Below are positions 14,870 to 26,800 of a stretch of 64,000 nt of DNA, in pieces. The notes below the pieces were generated by a model. That model saw only the letters and a list, made by a program, of their open reading frames with translations, ran no database searches and was not told where the DNA came from. Within the stretch, counting starts at the first letter, position 1. Every line of letters starts with the position of its first letter. The position numbers and the translations under genes were made by a program. Source of the DNA: Ascaris suum. Taxonomy: Eukaryota; Nematoda; Chromadorea; Rhabditida; Ascarididae. The DNA lies in NCBI GenBank assembly GCA_013433145.1, contig CM024172.1, positions 9,076,053 through 9,140,052 on the forward strand, given 5' to 3'.

Positions 14870-17800
14870 GTAAGCATACTCTTTTCGTCTTTAAAACTTC
14901 CAGTGAGTGAAATAACAGAAAGGAATCGAATTCATGATTTGTATTCCTACACGTTGCTGATCGGAAGGCGAGGAAAGAGGGGAGAGGGAGGAAAGAACCT
15001 CTGAAGAACTTTTTTCCTGTCGCCACGTGATTCTGGTTTAGAGTGTGGTGGTGAAGCAAACGATTTTATTATTTTATTGCGGTTTCGTTGTGGGGGCAGA
15101 GGTCCGAAAGTCATTGGCTACATGAGAATCGGCAAAAAATGTGTCAGGATTGTTGTATTTTAGAATGTGTTCTCTTAGAATTTTGCAAGACCCAACTAGG
15201 GATGTAGACGATGAAATCGAGAGAACAGCACTCGTCATGTTTCATAGAAAGGCTTCTCTGTGAATAAGACTGGTTTCGTTCCAATATTTCTTCCATATCT
15301 TTTCATTGCAATATTTATTTCCCACCTTTGTCAGCCTGTTGTTTTCTTTTATGCTTAAGGTGCCTAAAAATGGTTTTTCTCTGAATTTGTTCAGACATTT
15401 AGCAGCATTTCATGAAAGTGTATACGCCGACGAGTTAGCTGCTCTCAAAATAGGTATATTATCGATTTTTCGGCTCTTAAAATACAAATGCAGTCGGATT
15501 TGTGACTCTTTACAAGTGCAGTTCTTTGGAGGAGGGAAGTGGTTTCTTCGAAAAAAACACGTTGTATTAATTGACCACAGAACCAACTGTTGTTGTGCAC
15601 GTTTGTGGCACGCACATTTATTCTACCTTTCGATTTATGTTCTTTTTTTTCCACCCCTTCACATCGCTCCTTTCCCCTCTCCTCCCTTCCTCTACTTCCC
15701 TCTTTTTGGTTCGAATAATGTAGTCGCATTTAAAACGTTCATCCTTCAGAAACAACGTGGTAAATTTCGAGAAGCGGAAGGTTTACATCATTATATCGGA
15801 CGGGTTTTTCGCTTTTTTTGCTGCGGATTCTTTCGAAATGCGTGAGAATTATATACTGCAAAGTCGTTGTTACATACGAGCCGATCATAGAATGTTTCTG
15901 TTTAGTTCGATGCCTCATCAGGAGAATATGTGTTAGCCGCTTTGGGAGAAGATGGTGAACTAAAAGAAACGCGCTGGTCTCGCGATGAAATTGGCCCACC
16001 AGCCCTTAGTAGCACAAAAATTAAGGAAGAGGATAGCGAAGAGACAGACGAACAGGTTTGTGCACACTTCTTTCCTCTCTTCGTAAATTTATCAGTCTGA
16101 TCTGTTACCTAGTGGATTTAAAAGTTTGCGTGTGATGCAGAACAAGCCTCATCACTCCCCCGTCTAAGAATAGTAATCCTTGCAATAAAACTGCGAGTTC
16201 AACTTCCGTTCGCTATAGATTGAAAAAACCGGGCTATTTTTAACTGAAATTCAGTAGCCAACAGACACATCGAAGGGAGAGGGGTGGCAGTAGCAGTGAG
16301 AAGAATAGTGCACAAGACGGCAGATTCGTCGCTTACGTTGACAATGAAAGATACACACGGCTTTGCCAGTTTGGCTTCGTCGAGTAAGTGTGTACGCAGT
16401 TTCTGTTGCACCGGCGATCGAGGGGTGTGCTCGTTTGAAAGGATAATTGCTCGTTTATTCTCTTAAAGATGGATGCGGACAAGAAGTGGTTAACCACATC
16501 AGTGGCTGACGAAGACGAAATCGATCCGTTTGAAAATACGGACGCAGGGAATTTGGCCACTCTATCAGGACGCGACCCATTCAACTCTGATTTCCTCGTG
16601 AACTCGAGCTCCAAACCTGCCTCTGTGGAACAGCACGACGCTGCTGTAAGCATGCATCCTTCTTTCGTTTTTGCTTATTATTTTGGAATTGAAGCGGCCG
16701 CTTTTTTTTGATTTAGGAGTTGCATATATCAGATTGACACCGCTGACAGCGCCACGTCGTTTAGTTCAAAATACTAGGGGACGTTGACCAAGTTTAAACC
16801 GAAGAGCAGGTATTTTATTCACTGAGCTTGCTATGGTGTTTGCAGGGGGGAGATGAGCCGCGAAAAGAAAAGCAGAGAAAGCTTCTGATTGATGCGAGTG
16901 ATATGCTGATGGGTTCGCCGATGATCGAGGCATTTGATAAGCCACCTGAAAAGGAGCCGAAAAAGAAGCCTCTCTCATGGCCTGAACCAGGCAGCAGGCA
17001 TGAATTCGATTACGATGACGACATCGTTGAATATAAGGAGGAAGAGCCCGAGGAAGATGAGACAAGCAAATTGCCAGTTGATGAGGTGCTCAAAGTGAAG
17101 GTATCAGTCAAGTATCCGGGCTTATTTTACCTCCTCGTTATCGAATTTCATAATTTTGCAAGCATTAATAACGTATCACCATCATGAACTCAATATTGGC
17201 TGCTGCACTTTCCTTTTCCTCCATTTCATGTTTGCAGTTTATATCATATGCTCATTTTGCACGATTCGAGTGCGACAAAGGAAACATAGATGCACATTTG
17301 TAAATGCTTGTATTGACATTTGCATATAGTTTGAGCCGTAACGTTATTTTGAGTGTTGATAAATATTTGTAGTACTTAAAATTATGTTTGTTTTCGTCGT
17401 ATTTTATGAAGAGTTTGTTAAAAAGTCAAAAATGATCGTTTTCTTTTTCATTTTTGTGCCGAATCGCATTTTGAGCTCTGCTCATTTCATTTCAGAGGTG
17501 CGCTTCAATATAAAATATCCTTAATTTAACCACGTCACACTGCATTTTTGATTTGCATCGGAGAACCATTCTACGTAATTATGTGTGTATTCCTTGAAAC
17601 TAAATTATGCAACTTGCATTCAGTAACTGTCTCTGTGTTCTTTCCCACCCGTTCCAATAGGAGTAGTTGAGACATCTCCACAGATCATATGCAGCTCGTT
17701 TGCACAGTTAAGCTCTCTACCTATATGGATATGTTTTCCGTATGCGGCCAAAATTTTTGAGCCATTATAGCGTTTAAGGGAGTTTCTTGAGAAATATTGG

Positions 17801-20800
17801 ATACTTTTTAATGACTTTATGCTTCAAGGCATGTGATTTTAAACGGTTTTCCGCCTTCACTCTTGAGAGAAGACAGTCGGAAGCGAAATTTCAAATAATT
17901 GAAAGAGCTAGCAGATTGAATCGTACTTTTTCCTGTTCCAAACTGAAGATCTTGTCCACTCAATTGCTCAATGCCCCGATTTTTTCTTCATTTATTATGC
18001 GCCACTGGTTAAGTCGCTTATCCGGAACATAGCTGTTGCTAATAGCTCATTGATTATTCAGGTATCACTTTTAGTGCAATAACCATTTGTTGATTGTGGC
18101 GAGTATGCTTTTATTTTAAGTTTGTTGTGTGTTAAGGAGTCAGCATCGACGTTCGAATTTTTCGGTCGACCGCCAGCCGACTTCTCGCAGACTATTCGTG
18201 TAACTCCGATTGTTGAAAGGACCGAGACACCGACGTCCCTTTCTCCGATTTCTGAGGCTAGCGAAAATATCGAGAAGGCGAGTCCCTGTTTTTAGTGTGA
18301 TAACCTATGATTTTAACCGTCGAGTGCTCACCTGCTCAGATCATCTGATTGAATAAATTCAAATCTCAACTGCGTTTGGGAGTTTTCCGTCCCTACACGA
18401 ATTTTGCTTATATCTGTGTAAATCTTGTCTTATTTGCTACATTCAAGCTTTTTTCAGAAACATGAAAATATCTTTAATAGTTGAATACGTTAACATCGCA
18501 TAACGTCCGTGTGCGGGTGGAAATTCGTTGCATTTCTATCTAAGACCGTTGTCCTGTAGGTGAGCGGACGAATACAAACCTTCTGTGGCTAACCAGTCGA
18601 CGCCGATAATGAAACCACAAACAATCTTAATGTCGGTGAGACCCAGTAAACTGAAAGGACCACAGGCAGGAGATGGTTACAGCATTAAAGGGATACTTTG
18701 ACGTTCCATGAACTATTGGAAGTGATCAGTTTCTATAAGATATTATAGGATTCAACGAGACATGCGTCACAGACGAATGAGTCGAGCATTAGTTCCACTC
18801 CTCAGTCGAGTCCCGAGAAAGTGTCGCCAATCACGACTATTCCACCTCCACGTTTCATCAAAAATAACGAGCATAACAAGGTGTCTCAAGTTATACCTGA
18901 GGTAATACTCTTTTTATTTTTATTAGGACTTTCATTGTTTCCTGTTTATGCGCAGTATGTTTGCACAGCGCTTATATATATTGCATGCGTAATGTCTGTC
19001 ATAGCATCATCTTTCCATCGTCTCAAATTCGTAGTATATATAATTGTTAGGTTTATTGCCGATCTTTTGTTTCATAGGGTTGCATGTAAATCGGATAGGT
19101 ACCAATTTTCATCATTATTTAATAAATAAGAGTGGAACACTTTATGGATTTCTAAATTTAGTCGTTTAACAAATTTGAGGATGAGGAATTGTCAGCACTG
19201 CCCAATGAAAACGAGGGAATCCGAAGAACGTGGTTTGAAGAGGAGGACAACGAGGGAACCCCCGCGCACGTCGACGCTATTGTTCTCGAGAAGGTACTTT
19301 TCATGCACTGCGTCCTCTTCATATTCAAACTTTTGGCTTGATTGAGGCGAGAAATTAAGAGGGTGGTGTGCCCACGATTCGTTTTACTCTGTGCATCTTC
19401 GGGCTGCACGAAGAGGTTTTGGCCACATTTTTTTCATATTTGTGCAACCTGCTTTGTGGCTGTGAAATGTTGTTGTTTCTCGTTTATGATTTAATGCCTC
19501 ACTTTTGAGCACTCGAAGTTTTTGTTGGCGTCATTCAGATGACAGGGCGCACACTTCCGTTATTGTTTTCTATTTCCGGTCACCTCTATCGAGGAGCATT
19601 TAGCTCTGTCGGTTTGTCGTTGCCTGTCACAAAGACCATCCAAGCAGTTATTACTGGCCGTCTAAAAATATTTTTGCCAGGTGACTGGCACAGCATATGG
19701 CTGTTTTTAGTTCGCTGCTGTCAGATCAACGATTGCGCAGATGTTCAAAATCAGATTTTTGGATACAGAATAATGGTTCTCTTGGTGCACGAACTTTTCC
19801 TATCTGAGAGCGATCCTCTTTCTATTTGTTGTTGGAAATCGGCATTTGCAAAGCACATTGTGATAGCGTTCTATCTATGGACATGCAATGCTCCTCTTTC
19901 GGCTTGCCTCTTAAAAATAGGAGATTACCGAAGTTCGAGTTACCAGATTCGATCGATGCAATATTCGCTGCATGATAGCCTCAAATGTTACCTTTCACGT
20001 TGATTCATCATCTTCGAAAGCAGTCGCAGAAAGGCAAAGTTGCATCTGTTTTGCACTAATCACGGCACAAAAATACACATTTCCTTGATGACGCAATCAG
20101 AAAAATAAGTGCATTATTGCACATTTTTCGTTTACAAGAGTGATGGTTTATGCAGAAAATTGCAGTCGACTCCCTTTAGTTGATATCGTTGGTCTTCTCA
20201 TGATGCTAATAAACGTATAGAAATAACATCAGTGAACGTGACGGTGTCGTATTTCAAAGAACTGCTCTTTTAAAATCAGTTCCCATCCTTTTTCAGCTAA
20301 TTTTAAACAGCTATTCCCTTCTTTATTTAATGCTCTCCTTTTATTCTTCAATTTTTTTCTGAGGGGGTGGGGAGAGGGGCTAGCAAGGAATTCGTTGACT
20401 TCTTTTTATGATTGAGCAGTTCTTGCTGTTCTCTTCATATGCATCCTTTTTTGATTATTCGTTTTTTCTCTTCAATGATATTTCTTCGAAGATGAGGGAT
20501 TATATATATTAACATGCGAGTGCTCGTCATTTCATGAATTTGATTATTGAGGGAAACGCAGCAACCAGAAGAACCTCTCGTCAAATCGTCGCGATGGTTC
20601 ATCTCAGTTACTGCTTCCGCTTTCTTTTATCTTTCATTTTCACAACAGTTTGCTGCTTGCACTTTATTTTTTTGCATGTGAAGAGTGCTGTGTTTTCATC
20701 AATTTTTATTTGCTTTTATGCTGTATTTTAAGCCGAAACCGAGCTATAAAGAGAATGCTGGGTCGTCGGTTTGCGTATTGCGAAGGGACACCGAGGCACG

Positions 20801-23800
20801 TTCTACAGAAATTACTCCAAATGAAGCAAAAGGATCGTCACAAGAAGAGGAACCCGATGAATCAGGTGATTTGCATTTTCGATCTTTTAAATCAAAAACG
20901 AATCTGTGTACGAGATAGTTCTTGATACCGATCGTGTGTTGCCCAAATTTCTTATCCTTCCTCTGTTTTTCTTTCTTAATATCTCTTCTCTTGTTTATTT
21001 CTTGTTTCTCTGCAGTAATAATGTATGAGGGAAATTTGAACTAGTGCAGGTATTTCATCGTTGTGTGGTGGTTGCAATAGAAAGAGAGCTGCACTTTTAG
21101 AAAGTTCTTTGATTTCTGGACGAGGGCACAATTAGGGAGTTTATTTTAACTGTGCGAACATTGAGGGATCGCTTGTTTTAACCGATGAATTTAACGCTTT
21201 TTGCATTGACGCTCACCTTTTGTCAGCGGTGCTCTCAGATAGCGTCTTTAATCATTAAAGGTATATTGGGGGCGTTCGAGAGGACAGCTTCTGTTAAATG
21301 CGATTAATTATGTCGATGAGAACACAACGAAATTCATAGGTTATTGTCACATGATGGTCACTCACTTGCATTCGTTTCACATTGCATCTGTTTGTATGTT
21401 AAGTTAACACGGCGTTTATATTCGTTGAGGTGTTAAGATAATTGGCGCACCGATAAGGTCGTTTGCATTTTCACCTTTGTGGGTCACTGCTTCGTTCCGT
21501 TCCGAATCTAAGCACGTCGCTTGTTTTGTTGGCGTTTTGGACGCGACAAGCTCAGTAACTATGGATGGGAAGTAGCCTCTCGCTTTTAGTTACTTCGAAA
21601 GTGAAGTTTTTTTAAATGAAAGGATATTTCTTTAAGTTACGAGCTGTGAACAAATATTCGGAGGTTTTTAGGTGAAAAATGGCAATTTCAGATATGAAGA
21701 AGTAAATATGCGCAATTGTATTTTGCGTTAAGTGACAAAATCACTAGTGAATTGGTCGTTGCTGATGGATAATGTAACTGTGCGTTGCTTCCGACGAACA
21801 GCATTCTTTGAAGTGTGCTGTTAACTGAGCAGTAGGTTGTGAATTGCGCATGTTCTTCAGCGTGCGTTTGATTGCTTTTGGTTAACGAGGGGATGTTTAC
21901 TGTTTAGATTGTCACAACTTTGCTTATACAGCGGATTTACGAATTGACCTCCTATGGCTGTATATGACATATTAATACTCTGATATGTCGTCTATGAGTC
22001 CAAAAACCTATAAATTTCCCAAATCCTTTTCTTAAAAACTTTATGTTGCATATATAATTTAGAGGGTCTTACAAGTTTACAAGTTTGTGAGGAGGTGAAT
22101 GTCAACCGAGAGAGTGATCTTTCAGTCACTGCCACAATATAAAAAGGTACTAGCAACGATGTTAGATGTATTGTGCAGGTAATAACCGGTACATCAAAGC
22201 TAAAAGTTAATAAGGATGGCTGCATTGGGATGCTTTACTCCCGTTGATTGAGAGTGTGTACAATGCGATATATAAGAAGAAGAGTTTTGCAATGGTTGGT
22301 CGTTTGGAGGTGACGTGATGAGATCTCTTTGCGAGTACGGGGAAGATTTTTTCTTTGCATCGTTCTGCTCCCAAGAATGAGCTATGGGTTTTTCCTCGCA
22401 GAAGGAGCTATCTCTGTCCTTGCCAGCTTCACTGCTGCAATTCATTGTGAAAATATCCTTCGCGTTGTTCTTTTTCGATCAGTGCGGGCAGTTAACAGAA
22501 ACAGTGGATTTAGGAACTTCTGGAGCATGTGCAAATTTCACATGTTCTCGTGCCACGCTTTGTTTTTTGATACACCTGCTGGAAAAATCATCAGGCCTGG
22601 CGAACTCAATAAACGTTGTTGGTATGCCTTACGACGACGTACTGGATTTCTGTAATATCGCTGATGAAATGTTTTATATTCGCACAAATAGTAGCGTTTG
22701 GAAGATAAATGATAAGACGGATCGCTGGTAGTAGAAGCGTAGAGCCTAGCAGCCTCCGCCATTTGCAGTGAGTGTGAGGTAGTCAGACAGACGTATAAAA
22801 ACAAAAAGGTAACTGCTGAGCGTTGAAAGCACAACTAAGCTGAATGAAAGCATTTTATGTGCCCTCTGCGTTGCACAATTTGAGGGATACAACCTGAGCG
22901 TGATAGATATTCGTTATTCAATCATCACACCGGTTTTTACGAGGAATTCGATTAATTAAATGCCATTAACGATTATATAAAATGCAAAGTGTTGCAGTAT
23001 TGTTTTATTCAGCTTTCGATTTTTGCGTTTGCTGTTTGCTATGCTCGTAGTTTTATTTTTATTCTTTTTGGATCCCCCTTTCTGACCTTTGCTCTTGGTG
23101 TCCCATCTCAAATTCACACACAGAAAGTTTCTTTGCCGAGAAACTCTTCACATCGCAGTGCTGAAGTCCTTCTTTCCTCTCGTGTTATGGATTTCATCAT
23201 GGTGATGTCAATGTTTTGTGGTCATCTTCATCGTAGTCAGAATATCTTCTTCCCTTTTCTTCGTTTTTCTGTTCGTTTGATTCTCATTATCGATTCGGCA
23301 GTCATGCACACTGCAATGGCTGTCTGCTTTTCGGCTGGTACTATTAATGTGTTGATTGCTTAGGATTAGATTTCCAATGATGCCGTATTGATTGATGCAT
23401 TGGTTGGGTGATCTTTCGATTTATCACTGGCTATATCTGCAATGGTTCATCTTGATAATTGTGCATTTATTATTAATTTAATCTTTGTAAGTTTCTAATG
23501 TAACTGTCTATTTGTTTGCAACGGATGTTACCCTTATAGTTCAATAATTCAATGCTACCACCTAGTTCTCTCCATCTAATCCATCAGCAATATTCTCAAA
23601 GATTCATTGCACTGCCAAAGAGCCTTTCATCAAAATTTATTGTCTTCTTACAAGTTGATTTATTCCGGTTATATCATTCATGCTACCCAACCTTTAAGCA
23701 GTATCGTTTCATTTTTTAAAATCCGTTTTTATTATCTAATTCTTTGGGATATAGTCGTATAATTACTGCCAAATGTTTTCTTTTTGTTTGTTACTGTGGA

Positions 23801-26800
23801 TTGCATTTGATAATTTCGATTGCGAATTTAAACTTTTCTACAACTTTGCAGTTAAATCAGTTGAGATGATATGATTGTTAATCAAGAAACATGAGATCAA
23901 GAGATGAGGCTATATTGTACTGATTACTCCAGGTCTACTGAGTGGAAAGATATATAAATCGGTGAAGAGTGCTTGATGCTGGTAAATCATTTTTGATGTG
24001 TTATTGCCGCTGTACTCATCATTAAAGTTGTGTCTTTGTAGTGGATGAGATTTAGCAAGATCTGTGGTTCGTTGTGTCTATGTCTTAAAATCTTTTCAAT
24101 TTGAGGTGGTTGCATCGCTGAAGAAAAAAGTTCTGAGAATTCATCGGAAATATTTCAGGTTCCAATAAATTTCTGCAAAATTTCCATAAAAAGGGAGTTT
24201 TTTACGATACATTTTGGAATTTCAGTTCAACACTTTTCGAGGCGTAATTCGTTGGTACCAAGCCGTATCAGTGGGCGGAAGCCATCGCTAAGACACGCCA
24301 AACGCAAGGTTTACTTTATTTTCTATCTTATTCTGTTTGAGTTTTCGAGTGGGACGTTTCAGAAACAAACCTATGATAAAATGCGTAGAGCTTATCTTCC
24401 CATAAAAATCCGATTGGTAATTTCGAAAGGATTGGAGTACTTAAGCTTCCGTTCAGACTTTATGACATAGTTTGCCGTTATTCCCAGTAAACACATCGGG
24501 AAGGGAAATTCCCCTTCATCATTCGAATGTCGGCGAATATCAGTCAAAGGAGGGTGTGAATTACTTCCAAAAAACGCTTCATCTATATGAGCGTTTCATA
24601 TATGGGTGCTAAAAATGTGTAATTACAGGGGCGTGCGGAACCAGAATTTGCGACGAACATCGACGCTCCATCAGTATGTCTGAAAGCTCCAGCTATGCGC
24701 AAGGTATCTATTGGTGGCGCATTTTATTTTATTTTTTCGTTATCATTTGCAGTAAATGTTTCTAATATTCCCATCAATTTTGTATGACTCTGTTGAATAT
24801 TGTACGGGTGTATCGTAATGCAATTGTTGAAAAGGACTGGCGAAAATTCCCTATATGATTTTACTTTTAGTCGCTAAATTTTTTGTTTTACTGAAGCCCA
24901 AAAATAAAAGTCACCCTCTCGTTGTTTTCTAGAATATCCAGTAGGTGTATGTTGCGAATCGAGAGATCAAAGGAAAGAGATAGAACTTGGAGAAGGTGAG
25001 AGGTGACTCCTCGTGATAAGCAGTCGAAGTTTTTTTCGGTTGGTGACAGATCGAAAACCTTGACTCTCGACCAAGAGTCGGTTGAAACCAAATGAAATTC
25101 AAAAATGTCGGTCGCTTATCGACCTGAAGCATTCGGTGAAATTCGTTTTCCTTTTAGAGTCAAATGTTTTTAAAAAATCTCGGCGGGTTACCGACCGAAG
25201 GCACCTAGTGAAATTGAGTTTTGGCTGCGACCGATAAGGCCAACGGGTCCCTATTTCCCGGTCGATGATAGCTGACCGAATATTTTCGATGCAGCTAAAA
25301 AGCAATCGAACAGAAATACTTCGGCAAATGTTAGGAGATCTATGTCACAAGGATAACGCACAACCTTGTCTCATCATTAGAGCCATACTTCGTATAATAT
25401 TATTGCATTAACCAAAAAAGTTGTCAATTAATTCCGAACATTTTTCACGGGCGCAAGCCAAACAAAATAGATCACACCATCAAGACCCTAAACGAATGGG
25501 ATTTTGGCAGAGTTGTTACGAAATAGGAGAGGAAAACCTTTCAGTGAAGCGGATTAAAAGGGGAAGCACAGAAACGAAAGTAGAGGGCACTTGGAAATGG
25601 AGAACGCATACGATGTTTAGTTTAGCAATTCACTTATGTAAGTTTTTCGCTGTTGAATCGAACCATTTGTAGAAGCAAACCAAGATATCGGCAAAATAAG
25701 CCGCCTCAGAGTGCAGTGGCATTAAAAAGCTCCAACATAGTCCTAAGTATACAACAGCCCTGCAATTGTAAAACGTTTTTTTTGAAACGCCTAAGGGAAA
25801 ACACTGGAAGAAGGGGAATAAGATGCATTGTCTCGTAATGGATTGACGTATTTTCGCACTCCCTCAAAGCATGTTCCACTAGTCTTTGCTAAATCTGAAC
25901 CCCTAGTAGGATGGGGGGACAGAAAAATGCTATTTGGCAGCCTCCTTATTTTGTCAACATTCTTCAAGAAGTCCTCCATAATTGTCTCATAGTTACTGAT
26001 AATCGGCAAAGATCTCACCGTATAGCTGAGGTCATCGAAAAGTACAGGTTGGGTGAACTCGGCAAGTGAGAGTAATCGTATTTTTTGAATTGACAGCCGC
26101 AGGTAAATTTAGGCACTTCCTCACTAGATTATTGAAAATCTCAGGTATAACATGCTTGAAGGCGCTTGAATGTGAGACAGCTCTAGAAAATGAATTCAAA
26201 ACAGAGAATAGTCATGTGTCGCGTTAGATGTATGCTGAACTGGACTGCATAATTTGTTGCGATTTCGCTATTCTTCCATCGTTGAAAGGTGCATCTCCTG
26301 CATGAGCTGTACAGGATGTTCATCTCCTGTACATCTCCTGCATGAGCTCCTCTTTCTGATGCTTTTTATGCTCTCACGAACACCAGCTTCTTTCCTTGCT
26401 CCTTCGCAGGGCAGCGTCTTGACTCCCCCTGTCCCCTCACTACTTGCTGACCATCCCTAAAATTTCAAAGCTTTTCACTAGTCCCATATTTTCCTTCTAA
26501 CGCACACAGCTCATTTGATTAGCCCTAGACAGTCGCAGCTACTGGTTTTGCATTTTATCCAATTTTGATGTGCATTGCGGCCTGTCTAGCATTCTCTAAG
26601 CGTTTTTCTCGTCGCTCACCGCCGTCACCGAAGTCGTCACCGCTGAAAATGATTTAACGGCGAGAATCGAATTTGGCTGCGATTGCGGCGCATACGGATC
26701 GTCCGTTACCCGAAATTTCTCATTCATTTACTTTTCGTTGTTCGCAGTTTCTGCATAAATGCATTCTTTATGATATTCCCTTAACATGCGTGTGACGGGA

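Larger units (their letters stand above)
15360..24703 (+). other. Low-complexity acidic linker, exons 5-15 of the scaffold gene
   Basis: Exons 15360-15453, 15772-15803 (32 bases), 15906-16055, 16469-16645, 16846-17100, 18137-18277, 18749-18901, 19162-19293, 20733-20865, 24226-24308 and 24629-24703. The encoded sequence is rich in Glu, Asp, Lys, Ser, Thr and Pro (for example VEYKEEEPEEDE and TIPPPRF), with no recognised fold, and is probably disordered. In PTPN13 and FRMPD2 a poorly conserved linker also separates KIND from FERM. Phases agree at all junctions. Exons 6 and 8 are the least certain because their acceptors are unusual (TTTCGAG and CTTAAAG). Confidence 0.65.

Noticed and set aside
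15306..15845. 179-codon plus-strand open frame
   Set aside because: It is exon 5, a stop-free intron and micro-exon 6 of the scaffold gene read as one frame, not a separate gene.
19539..20003. 154-codon plus-strand open frame
   Set aside because: Lies inside intron 12 of the scaffold gene; neighbours 19293 and 20733 join in phase without it, and no family is recognised.
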